NCBI RefSeq assembly: GCF_029227915.1
Contig: NC_079880.1
Coordinates: 17,442,001 to 17,506,000, forward strand
DNA length: 64,000 nucleotides
Source of the DNA: Hydractinia symbiolongicarpus
Taxonomy: Eukaryota > Cnidaria > Hydrozoa > Anthoathecata > Hydractiniidae
Reading direction: 5' to 3'
The translations under genes were made by a program, and so were the position numbers. How positions within the stretch are numbered: the first letter of the stretch is position 1; every line of letters begins with the position of its first letter. The notes beneath the pieces were generated by a model that had not been told where the DNA came from, did not search any database, and was given only the letters and a program-made list of their open reading frames with translations. Of this stretch, positions 24,041-36,453 are shown piece by piece.

Positions 24041-26420
24041 CTAAAGCCATGGCGCTGGGGAAAAAGACTTAAGACGTCGTAGTCTATGGAGAATGGAAGG
24101 ACGAGACCAATGGTAACCTGCGCAAGAACGTGGGAGCACGTAATTTACGCGTAAGGCCTTTATTAGCCGGCAAAAGCCCATATCACAACCTTTAGAGGCC
24201 TGTGCATGTAGTTGACGGCGTTCTAAAGCCATGGTGCTAGGGAAAACGACTTAGGACGTCGCAGTCCATGAAGAGTGGAAGGACTAGACCAATGGTAACC
24301 TGCCCACCCTCGTGGAACCACGTGATTCTCGTGTATCGCCTTTATTAGGCCTCTATAAGGCATATTACGGCCTTTAGAGGCCTGTGCATATAGTTGACGG
24401 CGTTCTAAAGCCATGGTGCTAGGGAAAACGACTTATGACCTTGTAGTATATTGAGAGTGGAAGGACTAGACCAATAGTAACTGGCACAAGCACGTGGAAC
24501 GAGGGGAATTACGTGCAAGGCCTTTACTAGGCAGCAAAAGGCTATATTACGGCATTTAGAGGCCTTTTAATGTAGTTGACGGCGTTCTAAAGCCATGGTG
24601 CTAAGGAAGACGACTTAGGACGCAGTAGTCCATGTAGGATGGATGGACTAGAAAAAAGGTAACCTGTGCAAGCGCGTGGAAACACGTGATTTACGTGAAA
24701 GGCCTTTAATAGGCGGCAAAATGCCATATTACGGCCTTTAGAGGCCTGTACATGTAGTTGACGTCGTTCTAAATCCATGGCGCTGGGGAAAAAGACTTAA
24801 GACGTCGTAGTCCATGGAGAATGGAAGGACTAGACCAATGGTAACCTGCGCAAGAACGTAGGAGCACGTAATTTACGCGTAAGGCCTTTATTAGCCGGCA
24901 AAAGCCCATATCACAACCTTTAGAGGCCTGTGCATGTAGTTGACGGCGTTCTAAAGCCATGGTGCTAGGGAAAACGACTTAGGACGTCGCAGTCCATGAA
25001 GAGTGGAAGGACTAGACAAATGGTAACCTGCCCACCCTCGTGGAACCACGTGATTCTCGTGTATCGCCTTTATTAGGCCTCTATAAGGCATATTACGGCC
25101 TTTAGAGGCCTGTGCATATAGTTGACGGCGTTCTAAAGCCATGGTGCTAGGGAAAACGACTTATGACCTTGTAGTATATTGAGAGTGGAAGGACTAGACC
25201 AATAGTAACTTGCACAAGCACGTGGAACGAGGGGAATTACGTGCAAGGCCTTTACTAGGCGGCAAAAGGCTATATTACGGCATTTAGAGGCCTTTTAATG
25301 TAGTTGACGGCGTTCTAAAGCCATGGTGCTAAGGAAAACGACTTAGGACGCAGTAGTCCATGTAGGATGGATGGACTAGAAAAAAGGTAACCTGTGCAAG
25401 CGCGTGGAAACACATGATTTACGTGAAAGGCCTTTAATAGGCGGCAAAATGCCATATTACGGCCTTTAGAGGCCTGTACATGTAGTTGACGTCGTTCTAA
25501 ATCCATGGCGCTGGGGAAAAAGACTTAAGACGTCGTAGTCAATGGAGAATGGAAGGACTAGACCAATGGTAACCTGCGCAAGAACGTGGGAGCACGTAAT
25601 TTACGCGTAAGGCCTTTATTAGCCGGCAAAAGCCCAGTTCACAACCTTTAGAGGCCTGTGCATGTAGTTGACGGCGTTGTAAAGCCATGGTGCGAGGGAA
25701 ACCGTCCTAGAACGTAGTAGTCCATTAAAAGAAGAAGGAGTTGACCAATGGTAACCTGCACACACTCGTGGAACCACGTGATTCTCGTGTATCGCCTTTA
25801 TTAGGCCTCTATAAGGCATATTACGGCCTTTAGAGGCCTGTGCATATAGTTGACGGCGTTCTAAAGCCATGGTGCTAGGGAAAACGACTTATGACCTTGT
25901 AGTATATTGAGAGTGGAAGGACTAGACCAATAGTAACTTGCACAAGCACGTGGAACGAGGGGAATTACGTGCAAGGCCTTTACTAGGCGGCAAAAGGCTA
26001 TATTACGGCATTTAGAGGCCTTTTAATGTAGTTGACGGTGTTCTAAAGCCATGGTGCTAAGGAAAGTGACTTAGGACGCAGTAGTCCATGTAGGATGGAT
26101 GGACTAGAAAAAAGGTAACCTGTGCAAGCGCGTGGAAACACGTGATTTACGTGAAAGGCCTTTAATAGGCAACAAAATGCCATATTACGGCCTTTAGAGG
26201 CCTGTACATGTAGTTGACGTCGTTCTAAATCCATGGCGCTGGGGAAAAAGACTTAAGACGTCGTAGTCCATGGAGAATGGAAGCACTAGACCAATGGTAA
26301 CCTGCGCAAGAACGTGGGAGCACGTAATTTACGCGTAAGGCCTTTATTAGCCGGCAAAAGCCCATATCACAACCTTTAGAGGCCTGTGCATGTAGTTGAC
26401 GGCGTTGTAAAGCCATGGTG
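24041..26420 (+). repeat. 4-monomer (728-bp) HOR block 3
   Basis: D-type monomers at 24587, 25315 and 26043 keep the 728-bp period. It is the 7,464-bp-shifted copy of block 2. The third D monomer here has GGAAAGTGAC and AGGCAACAAAATG, shared with the blocks at 40.8 and 45.6 kb but absent in block 2. Confidence 0.82.
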
Positions 26421-26588
26421 CGAGGGAAATCGTCCTAGAACGTAGTAGTCCATTAAGAGAAGAAGGAGTTGACCAATGGTAACCTGCGCAAGCACGTTTA
26501 AACACGTGATTTACGCGTAAGGTCTTTACTAGGCCTCTAGAAGGCCATACTACGGCTTTAGAGTCCTGTGCATGTAGTTGACAAAGCT

Positions 26589-29143
26589 CTAAAGCCATGG
26601 CGCTCGGGAAAACGACTTAGAACGTCGCAGTCCGTGGAGAGTGGAAGGACTAGACCAATGATAACCTGTGCGAGAACGTGGGAGCACGTTATTTACGCGT
26701 AAAGCCTTTATTAGCCGGCAAAGGTCCATGTTACGGCCTTTAGAGGCCTGTGCATGAACTTGACGAAGTTGTAAAGCCATGGTGCTAGGGAAAACGACTT
26801 ATGACCTTGTAGTCCATGTGGGATGGATGGACTAGAAAAAAGGTAACCTGTGCAAGCGCGTGGAAACACGTGATTTACATGAAAAACCTTTAATAGGCCG
26901 CAAAAGGCCATATTACGGCCTTTAGAGGCCTGTGCATGTAGTTGACGATGTTGTAAAGCCATGGCGCTGGGGAAAACGACTTAGGACGTCGCCTCCATGG
27001 AGAGTGGAAGGACTAGACCAATGATAACCTGCACAAGAACGTGGGATCACGTTATTTACGCGTAAAGCCTTTATTAGGCGGCAAAAGGCCATATTACGGC
27101 TTTTAGACGCCTGTGCATGTAGATGACGGAGTTCTAAAGCCATGGTGCCAGGGAAAACGACTTATCACGTAGTTGTCCATTAAGAGTAGAAGGAGTTGAC
27201 CAATGGTAACCTGCACACACACGTGGAACCACGTGATTTTCGTGTATCGCTTTCATAAGGCGGCAAAAGGCCATATTACGGCCTTTAGAGGCCGGTGCAT
27301 GTAGTTGACGGAGTTCTAAAGCCATGGTGCTAGAGAAAACGACTTATGACCTTGAAGTCCATTGAGAGTGGAAGGACTAGACCAATGGTAACCTGCACTA
27401 GCACGTGGAACCGGGGGATTTACGTGTAAGGTTTTTATTAGGCGGCAAGAGGCCATATTACGGCTTTTAGAGGCCTGTGCATGAAGATGACGGAGTTCTA
27501 AAGCCAGGGTGCCAAGGAAAACGAATTATGACGTAGTAGTCTAATAAGAGTAGAAGGAGTAGACCAATGGTAACTTGCACACACTTGTGGAACCACGTGA
27601 TTTTCGTGTATCGCATTTACTAGGCCACAAAAGACCATATCACAGCCTTTCGACGCCTGTGCATGTAGTTGACGGCGTTCTAAAGCCATGGTGCCAGGGA
27701 AAACGACTTATCACGTAGTTGTCCGTTAAGAGTAGAAAGAGTTGACCAATGGTAACCTGCACACACACGTGGAACCACGTGATTTTCGTGTATCGCCATC
27801 ATTAGGCGGCAAAAGGCCATATGACGGCCTTTAGAGGTCGGTGCATGTAGTTGACGGAGTTCTAAAGCCATGGTGCTAGAGAAAACGACTTATGACCTTG
27901 TAGTCCATTGAGAGTGGAAGGACTAGACCAATGGTAACCTGCACAAGCATGTGGAACCCGGGGATTTCCGTGTGAGGCCTTTATTAGCCGCAAAATTCCA
28001 TGTTACGGCCTTTAGTGGCCTGTGCATGTAGTTGACGGCGTTCTAAAGCCATGGTGCCAGGGAAAACGACTTATCACGTAGTTGTCCATTAAGAGTAGAA
28101 GGAGTTGACCAATGGTAACCTGCACAAGCACGTGGAACCGGAGGATTTACGTGAAAGGCCTTTATTAGGCGGCAAAAGCAATATTAAGTCATTTAGAGGC
28201 CTGTGCATGTAGTTGGCGGCGTTCTAAACCAATGGCTCTGGGGAAAACGACTTAAGACGTCGTAGTCCATTGAGAGTAGAAGGACTAGACCAATGGTAAC
28301 CTGTGCAAGAGCGTTGAAACACGTGATTTGCACGTAAGGCCTTTATTAGGCGGCAAAACGCCATATTACGGGTTTTAGAGGCCTGTGCATGTAGTTGACA
28401 GAGTTCTAAAGCCATGGTGCCAGGGAAAACGACTTATCACATAGTAGTCCATTGAGAGTGGAAGGACTAGACCAATACTAACCTGTGCAAGAGCGTGGAA
28501 ACACGTGATTTACACTTAAGGCCTTTATTAGCCGGCAAAGGTCCATGTTACGGCCTTTAGAGGCCTGTGCATGTACTTGACGAAGTTGTAAAGCCATGGT
28601 GCTAGGGAAAACGACTTATGACCTTGTAGTATATTGAGAGTGGAAGGACTAGACCAATGGTAACTTGCACAAGCACGTGGAACGAGGGGAATTACGTGAA
28701 AGGCCTTTAATAGGCGGCAAAAGGCCATATTACGGCCTTTAGAGGCCTGTACATGTAGTTGACGTCGTTCTAAAGCCATGGCGCTGGGGAAAAAGACTTA
28801 AGACGTCGTAGTCTATGGAGAATGGAAGGACGAGACCAATGGTAACCTGCGCAAGAACGTGGGAGCACGTAATTTACGCGTAAGGCCTTTATTAGCCGGC
28901 AAAAGCCCATATCACAACCTTTAGAGGCCTGTGCATGTAGTTGACGGCGTTCTAAAGCCATGGTGCTAGGGAAAATGACTTAGGACGTCGCAGTCCATGA
29001 AGAGTGGAAGGACTAGACCAATGGTAACCTGCCCACCCTCGTGGAACCACGTGATTCTCGTGTATCGCCTTTATTAGGCCTCTATAAGGCATATTACGGC
29101 CTTTAGAGGCCTGTGCATATAGTTGACGGCGTTCTAAAGCCAT
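26589..29143 (+). repeat. 14-monomer module, copy 3
   Basis: This lies 7,464 bp after copy 2 and shares its private variants (CGCTCGGG, CGCCATCATTAGG, CATATGACGG). It has a few of its own, such as TTTAGTGGCC near 28014 and GATTTGCACG near 28326. Confidence 0.8.
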
Positions 29144-30115
29144 GGTGCCAAGGAAAACGACTTAGGACGCAGTAGTCCATGTAGGATATATGGACTAGAA
29201 AAAAGGTAACCTGTGCAAGCGCGTGGAAACACGTGATTTACGTGTATCGCCTTTTTTTAGGCCTCTATAAGGCATATTACGGCCTTTAGAGGCCTGTCCA
29301 TGTAGTTGACGGAGTTCTAAAGCCATGGTGCGAGGGAAAACGACTTAGGACGTCGCAGTCCATGAAGAGTGGAAGGACTAGACCAATGGTAACCTGCGCA
29401 AAAACGTGGGAGCACGTAATTTACGCGTAAGGCCTTTATTAGCCGGCAAAAGCCCATATCACAACCTTTAGAGGACTGTGAAAGTAGTTGACGGCGTTTT
29501 AAAGCCATGGTGCTAGGGAAAACGACTTAGGACGTCGCAGTCCATGAAGAGTGGAAGGACTAGACCAATGGTAACCTGCACAAGCATGTGGAACCGAGGG
29601 GAATTACGTGTACGGCCTTTAATAGGCGGCAAAAGGCCATATTACGGCCTTTAGAGGCCTGTGCATGTAGTTGACGGCGTTCTAAAGCCATGGTGCGAGG
29701 GAAATCGTCCTAGAACGTAGTAGTCCATTAAGAGTAGAAGGAGTTGACCAATGGTAACCTGCACACACTCGTGGAACCACGTGATTTTCGTGTATTGCCC
29801 TTATTAGGCCTCTATAAGGCATATTACGGCCTTTAGAGGCCTGTGCATGTAGTTGACGGCGTTCTAAAGCCATGGTGCTAGGGAAAACGACTTATGACCT
29901 TGTAGTATATTGAGAGTGGAAGGACTAGACCAATGGTAACTTGCACAAGCACGTGGAACGAGGGGAATTACGTGAAAGGCCTTTAATAGGCGCAAAAAGG
30001 CCATATTACGGCCTTTAGAGGCCTGTACATGTAGTTGACGTCGTTCTAAAGCCATGGTGCGAGGGAAATCGTCCTAGAACGTAGTAGTCCATTAAGAGAA
30101 GAAGGAGTTGACCAA

Positions 30116-30133
30116 TGGTAACCTCGTGATTTT
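30116..30133 (+). repeat. 19-bp dyad deletion monomer, copy 3
   Basis: Same junction at 30124/30125, here inside the 1,024-bp HOR. The following T run has six T instead of seven. Confidence 0.85.
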
Positions 30134-30267
30134 CGTGTATCGCCTTTTTTAGGCCTCTATAAGGCATATTACGGCCTTTAGAGGCCTGTCCATGTAGTTG
30201 ACGGAGTTCTAAAGCCAATGTGCTAGGGGAAACGACTTATGATATTGTAGTCCATTGAGAGTGGAAG

Positions 30268-30305
30268 TCCATTCTCCATGGACTGCGACGTCCTAAGTCG
30301 TTTTC
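30268..30305 (-). repeat. 38-bp inverted monomer fragment, copy 1
   Basis: The segment from TCCATTCTCCATGGACTG to CTAAGTCGTTTTC is the reverse complement of the normal plus-strand segment that runs from GAAAACGACTTAG to GTCCATGGAGAATGGA. The left junction is GTGGAAG|TCCATTCTCC and the right junction is GTTTTC|ACCTTTAGAGG. Core-to-core distance across it is 132 bp (30206 to 30338) instead of 182, so the inversion came with a net loss of about 50 bp. The right junction lies next to sequence that in forward monomers reads CACAACCTTTAG. Confidence 0.92.
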
Positions 30306-31139
30306 ACCTTTAGAGGCCTGTGCATGCAGTTGACGGCGTTCTCAAGCCATGGTGCTAAGGAAAAAGACTTAGGACGTCGCAGTCCATGAAGAGTGGAAGG
30401 ACTAGACCAATGGTAACCTGCACACGCTCGTGGAACCACGTGATTCTCGTGTATCGCCTTTACTAGGCCGCAAAAGCCCATATCACAACCTTTAGAGGAC
30501 TGTGAAAGTAGTTGACGGCGTTTTAAAGCCATGGTGCTAGGGAAAACGACTTAGGACGTCGCAGTCCATGAAGAGTGGAAGGACTAGACCAATGGTAACC
30601 TGCACAAGCATGTGGAACCGAGGGGAATTACGTGTACGGCCTTTAATAGGAGGCAAAAGGCCATATTACGGCCTTTAGAGGCCTGTGCATGTAGTTGACG
30701 GCGTTCTAAAGCCATGGTGCGAGGGAAATCGTCCTAGAACGTAGTAGTCCATTAAGAGTAGAAGGAGTTGACCAATGGTAACCTGCACACACTCGTGGAA
30801 CCACGTGATTTTCGTGTATTGCCCTTATTAGGCCTCTATAAGGCATATTACGGCCTTTAGAGGCCTGTGCATGTAGTTGACGGCGTTCTAAAGCCATGGT
30901 GCTAGGGAAAACGACTTATGACCTTGTAGTATATTGAGAGTGGAAGGACTAGACCAATGGTAACTTGCACAAGCACGTGGAACGAGGGGAATTACGTGAA
31001 AGGCCTTTAATAGGCGCAAAAAGGCCATATTACGGCCTTTAGAGGCCTGTACATGTAGTTGACGTCGTTCTAAAGCCATGGTGCGAGGGAAATCGTCCTA
31101 GAACGTAGTAGTCCATTAAGAGAAGAAGGAGTTGACCAA

Positions 31140-31157
31140 TGGTAACCTCGTGATTTT
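31140..31157 (+). repeat. 19-bp dyad deletion monomer, copy 4
   Basis: Same junction at 31148/31149, exactly 1,024 bp after the previous copy and with the same six-T run. Confidence 0.85.
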
Positions 31158-31291
31158 CGTGTATCGCCTTTTTTAGGCCTCTATAAGGCATATTACGGCC
31201 TTTAGAGGCCTGTCCATGTAGTTGACGGAGTTCTAAAGCCAATGTGCTAGGGGAAACGACTTATGATATTGTAGTCCATTGAGAGTGGAAG

Positions 31292-31329
31292 TCCATTCTC
31301 CATGGACTGCGACGTCCTAAGTCGTTTTC
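31292..31329 (-). repeat. 38-bp inverted monomer fragment, copy 2
   Basis: Identical inverted segment and junctions, exactly 1,024 bp downstream of the first. Two copies with identical breakpoints mean one inversion event that was later duplicated with its HOR. The homologous place in the third unit (near 32312) is normal, with GTGGAAGGACTAG. Confidence 0.92.
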
Positions 31330-32164
31330 ACCTTTAGAGGCCTGTGCATGCAGTTGACGGCGTTCTCAAGCCATGGTGCTAAGGAAAAAGACTTAGGACG
31401 TCGCAGTCCATGAAGAGTGGAAGGACTAGACCAATGGTAACCTGCACACGTTCGTGGAACCACGTGATTCTCGTGTATCGCCTTTACTAGGCCGCAAAAG
31501 CCCATATCACAACCTTTAGAGGACTGTGAAAGTAGTTGACGGCGTTTTAAAGCCATGGTGCTAGGGAAAACGACTTAGGACGTCGCAGTCCATGAAGAGT
31601 GGAAGGACTAGACCAATGGTAACCTGCACAAGCATGTGGAACCGAGGGGAATTACGTGTACGGCCTTTAATAGGAGGCAAAAGACCATATTACGGCCTTT
31701 AGAGGCCTGTGCATGTAGTTGACGGCGTTCTAAAGCCATGGTGCGAGGGAAATCGTCCTAGAACGTAGTAGTCCATTAAGAGTAGAAGGAGTTGACCAAT
31801 GGTAACCTGCACACACTCGTGGAACCACGTGATTTTCGTGTATTGCCCTTATTAGGCCTCTATAAGGCATATTACGGCCTTTAGAGGCCTGTGCATGTAG
31901 TTGACGGCGTTCTAAAGCCATGGTGCTAGGGAAAACGACTTATGACCTTGTAGTATATTGAGAGTGGAAGGACTAGACCAATGGTAACTTGCACAAGCAC
32001 GTGGAACGAGGGGAATTACGTGAAAGGCCTTTAATAGGCGGCAAAAAGGCCATATTACGGCCTTTAGAGGCCTGTACATGTAGTTGACGTCGTTCTAAAG
32101 CCATGGTGCGAGGGAAATCGTCCTAGAACGTAGTAGTCCATTAAGAGAAGAAGGAGTTGACCAA

Positions 32165-32182
32165 TGGTAACCTCGTGATTTT
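32165..32182 (+). repeat. 19-bp dyad deletion monomer, copy 5
   Basis: Same junction at 32173/32174. This third copy of the 1,024-bp series has the seven-T run and lacks the downstream inversion. Confidence 0.85.
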
Positions 32183-33465
32183 CGTGTATCGCCTTTTTTT
32201 AGGCCTCTATAAGGCATATTACGGCCTTTAGAGGCCTGTCCATGTAGTTGACGGAGTTCTAAAGCCAATGTGCTAGGGGAAACGACTTATGATATTGTAG
32301 TCCATTGAGAGTGGAAGGACTAGACCAATGGTAACCTGCACAAGCACGTGGAACCGGGGGATTTACGTGTAAGGCCTTTATTAGGCGGCAAAAGGCCATA
32401 TTACAGCCTTTAGAGGCCTGTGCATGTAGTTGACGGCGTTGTAAAGCCATAGTGCCAAAGAAAACGACTTAGGACGTCGTAGTCCATGGAGAATGGAAGG
32501 ATTAGACCAATGGTAACCTGCGCAAGCACGTTTAAACACGTGATTTACGCGTAAGGTCTTTACTAGGCCTCTAGAAGGCCATACTACGGCTTTAGAGTCC
32601 TGTGCATGTAGTTGACAAAGTTCTAAAGCCATTGCGCTGGGGAAAACGACTTAGAACGTCGCAGTCCGTGGAGAGTGGAAGGACTAGACCAATGATAACC
32701 TGTGCGAGAACGTGAAAGCACGTTATTTACGCGTAAGGCCTTTATTAGCTGGCAAAATGCCATGTTACGGCCTTTAGAGGCCTGTGCATGTATTTGACGG
32801 CGTTCTAAAGCCATGGTGCCGAAATAAACGACTTAAGACGTCGTAGTCCATGTAGGATGGATGGACTAGAAAAAAGGTAACCTGTGCAAGCGCGTGGAAA
32901 CACGTGATTTACATGAAAGGCCTTTAATAGGCCGCAAAAGGCCATATTACGGCCTTTAGAGGCCTGTGCATGTAGTTGACGATGTTCTAAAGCCATGGCG
33001 CTGGGGAAAACGACTTAGGACGTCGCAGTCCATGGAGAATGGAAGGACTAGACCAATGGTAACCTGCGCAAAAACGTGGGAGCACGTAATTTACGCGTAA
33101 GGCCTTTATTAGCCGGCAAAAGCCCATATCACAACCTTTAGAGGCCTGTGCATGCAGTTGACGGAGTTCTCAAGCCATGGTGCTAGGGAAAAAGACTTAG
33201 GACGTCGCAGTCCATGAAGAGTGGAAGGACTAGACCAATGGTAACCTGCACACCCTCGTGGAACCACGTGATTCTCGTGTATCGCCTTTACTAGGCCGCA
33301 AAAGCCCATATCACAACCTTTAGAGGCCTGTGCATGTAGTTGACGGCGTTCTAAAGCCATGGTGCTAGGGAAAACGACTTAGGACGTCGCAGTCCATGAA
33401 GAGTGGAAGGACTAGACCAATGGTAACCTGCACAAGCATGTGGAACCGAGGGGAATTACGTGTAC

Positions 33466-33511
33466 GGCCTTTAATAGGCGGCAAAAGGCCATATTACGGC
33501 CTTTAGAGGCC
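33466..33511. repeat. Overlapping GGCC inverted repeats, representative
   Basis: Three inverted repeats share arms. GGCCTTT (33466-33472) pairs with AAAGGCC (33484-33490) across 11 nt. The same AAAGGCC pairs with GGCCTTT (33498-33504) across the 7-nt loop ATATTAC. GGCCT (33498-33502) pairs with AGGCC (33507-33511) across TTAG. Because arms are shared, the hairpins are mutually exclusive alternatives. The cluster sits in the best-conserved part of the monomer and recurs in most monomers, in some with one arm weakened (GGCTATATT or AGCCCATATCAC variants). Confidence 0.75.
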
Positions 33512-33967
33512 TGTGCATGTAGTTGACGGCGTTCTAAAGCCATGGTGCGAGGGAAATCGTCCTAGAACGTAGTAGTCCATTAAGAGTAGAAGGAGTTGAC
33601 CAATGGTAACCTGCACACACTCGTGGAACCACGTGATTTTCGTGTATTGCCCTTATTAAGCCTCTATAAGGCATATTACGGCCTTTAGAGGCCTGTGCAT
33701 GTAGTTGACGGCGTTCTAAAGCCATGGTGCTAGGGAAAACGACTTATGACCTTGTAGTATATTGAGAGTGGAAGGACTAGACCAATGGTAACTTGCACAA
33801 GCACGTGGAACGAGGGGAATTACGTGAAAAGCCTTTAATAGGCGGCAAAAGGCCGTATTACGGCCTTTAGAGGCCTGTACATGTAGTTGACGTCGTTCTA
33901 AAGCCATGGCGCTGGGGAAAAAGACTTAAGACGTCGTAGTCCATTAAGAGAAGAAGGAGTTGACCAA

Positions 33968-33985
33968 TGGTAACCTCGTGATTTT
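33968..33985 (+). repeat. 19-bp dyad deletion monomer, copy 6
   Basis: Same junction at 33976/33977, 1,803 bp after copy 5 as part of the 1,803-bp HOR. Confidence 0.85.
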
Positions 33986-36453
33986 CGTGTATCGCCTTTT
34001 TTTAGGCCTCTATAAGGCATATTACGGCCTTTAGAGGCCTGTCCATGTAGTTGACGGAGTTCTAAAGCCAATGTGCTAGGGGAAACGACTTATGATATTG
34101 TAGTCCATTGAGAGTGGAAGGACTAGACCAATGGTAACCTGCACAAGCACGTGGAACCGGGGGATTTACGTGTAAGGCCTTTATTAGGCGGCAAAAGGCC
34201 ATATTACAGCCTTTAGAGGCCTGTGCATGTAGTTGACGGCGTTGTAAAGCCATAGTGCCAAAGAAAACGACTTAGGACGTCGTAGTCCATGGAGAATGGA
34301 AGGATTAGACCAATGGTAACCTGCGCAAGCACGTTTAAACACGTGATTTACGCGTAAGGTCTTTACTAGGCCTCTAGAAGGCCATACTACGGCTTTAGAG
34401 TCCTGTGCATGTAGTTGACAAAGTTCTAAAGCCATTGCGCTGGGGAAAACGACTTAGAACGTCGCAGTCCGTGGAGAGTGGAAGGACTAGACCAATGATA
34501 ACCTGTGCGAGAACGTGAAAGCACGTTATTTACGCGTAAGGCCTTTATTAGCTGGGAAAATGCCATGTTACGGCCTTTAGAGGCCTGTGCATGTATTTGA
34601 CGGCGTTCTAAAGCCATGGTGCCGAAATAAACGACTTAAGACGTCGTAGTCCATGTAGGATGGATGGACTAGAAAAAAGGTAACCTGTGCAAGCGCGTGG
34701 AAACACGTGATTTACATGAAAGGCCTTTAATAGGCCGCAAAAGGCCATATTACGGCCTTTAGAGGCCTGTGCATGTAGTTGACGATGTTTTAAAGCCATG
34801 GCGCTGGGGAAAACGACTTAGGACGTCGCAGTCCATGGAGAATGGAAGGACTAGACCAATGGTAACCTGCGCAAAAACGTGGGAGCACGTAATTTACGCG
34901 TAAGGCCTTTATTAGCCGGCAAAAGCCCATATCACAACCTTTAGAGGCCTGTGCATGCAGTTGACGGCGTTCTCAAGCCATGGTGCTAGGGAAAAAGACT
35001 TAGGACGTCGCAGTCCATGAAGAGTGGAAGGACTAGACCAATGGTAACCTGCACACCCTCGTGGAACCACGTGATTCTCGTGTATCGCCTTTACTAGGCC
35101 GCAAAAGCCCATATCACAACCTTTAGAGGCCTTTGCATGTAGTTGACGGCGTTCTAAAGCCATGGTGCTAGGGAAAACGACTTAGGACGTCGCAGTCCAT
35201 GAAGAGTGGAAGGACTAGACCAATGGTAACCTGCACAAGCATGTGGAACCGAGGGGAATTACGTGTACGGCCTTTAATAGGCGGCAAAAGGCCATATTAC
35301 GGCCTTTAGAGGCCTGTGCATGTAGTTGACGGCGTTCTAAAGCCATGGTGCGAGGGAAATCGTCCTAGAACGTAGTAGTCCATTAAGAGTAGAAGGAGTT
35401 GACCAATGGTAACCTGCACACACTCGTGGAACCACGTGATTTTCGTGTATTGCCCTTATTAAGCCTCTATAAGGCATATTACGGCCTTTAGAGGCCTGTG
35501 CATGTAGTTGACGGCGTTCTAAAGCCATGGTGCTAGGGAAAACGACTTATGACCTTGTAGTATATTGAGAGTGGAAGGACTAGACCAATGGTAACTTGCA
35601 CAAGCCTGTGGAACGAGGGGAATTACGTGAAAAGCCTTTAATAGGCGGCAAAAGGCCGTATTACGGCCTTTAGAGGCCTGTACATGTAGTTGACGTCGTT
35701 CTAAAGCCATGGCGCTGGGGAAAAAGACTTAAGACGTCGTAGTCCATGGAGAATGGAAGGACTAGACCAATGGTAACCTGCGCAAGAACGTGGGAGCACG
35801 TAATTTACGCGTAAGGCCTTTATTAGCCGGCAAAAGCCCATATCACAACCTTTAGAGGCCTGTGCATGTAGTTGACGGCGTTCTAAAGCCATGGTGCGAG
35901 GGAAAACGACTTAGGACGTCGCAGTCCATGAAGAGTGGAAGGACTAGACCATTGGTAACCTGCCCACCCTCGTGGAACCACGTGATTCTCGTGTATCGCC
36001 TTTATTAGGCCTCTATAAGGCATATTACGGCCTTTAGAGGCCTGTGCATATAGTTGACGGCGTTCTAAAGCCATGGTGCTAGGGAAAACGACTTATGACC
36101 TTGTAGTATATTGAGAGTGGAAGGACTAGACCAATGGTAACTTGCACAAGCACGTGGAACGAGGGGAATTACGTGCAAGGCCTTTACTAGGCGGCAAAAG
36201 GCTATATTACGGCATTTAGAGGCCTTTTAATGTAGTTGACGTCGTTCTAAAGCCATGGTGCCAAGGAAAACGACTTAGGACGCAGTAGTCCATGTAGGAT
36301 GGATGGACTAGAAAAAAGGTAACCTGTGCATGCGCGTAGAAACACGTGATTTACGTGAAAGGCCTTTAATAGGCCGCAAAATGCCATATTACGGCCTTTA
36401 GAGGCCTGTACATGTAGTTGACGTCGTTCTAAATCCATGGCGCTGGGGAAAAA

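Larger units (their letters stand above)
23129..30054 (+). repeat. 7,464-bp HOR (~41 monomers), copy B
   Basis: Same monomer order as 15665-22590. The two copies are separated by about 540 bp (three monomers, 22591-23128). Most stretches differ by only scattered single bases. Clustered differences at 23503-23530 and 23604-23648 match other monomers of the array and look like conversion patches. Confidence 0.85.
29446..32300 (+). repeat. 1,024-bp HOR, about 2.7 copies
   Basis: Cores at 29682, 30706 and 31730 mark three units of period 1,024 bp. The first two share the GGCGCAAAAAGG variant; the third reads GGCGGCAAAAAGG and drifts to a 1,025-bp offset. The second and third units each open with a 38-bp inverted segment and a monomer shortened to 132 bp. 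Copies differ by very few bases (for example CACACGCTCG versus CACACGTTCG at 30424 and 31448). Confidence 0.88.
32136..35741 (+). repeat. Two tandem copies of a 1,803-bp HOR (~10 monomers)
   Basis: Cores at 32259, 32381, 32623, 32805, 33109, 33534 and 33716 recur 1,803 bp later. Identity starts in GTAGTCCATTAAG (32136 and 33939) and ends at GTAGTCCAT, where one copy continues TAAGAG and the other GGAGAA. I noticed about five differences, including GCTGGCAAAA versus GCTGGGAAAA (34554) and GAGGCCTGTGC versus GAGGCCTTTGC (35130). The offset is 10 monomers minus 17 bp, explained by the dyad-deletion monomer. Confidence 0.85.

Noticed and set aside
30268-31329. Terminal inverted repeats of a transposon around the inverted pieces
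   Set aside because: The inverted pieces are ordinary satellite sequence, there is no target-site duplication or internal element, and both copies belong to one duplicated HOR.
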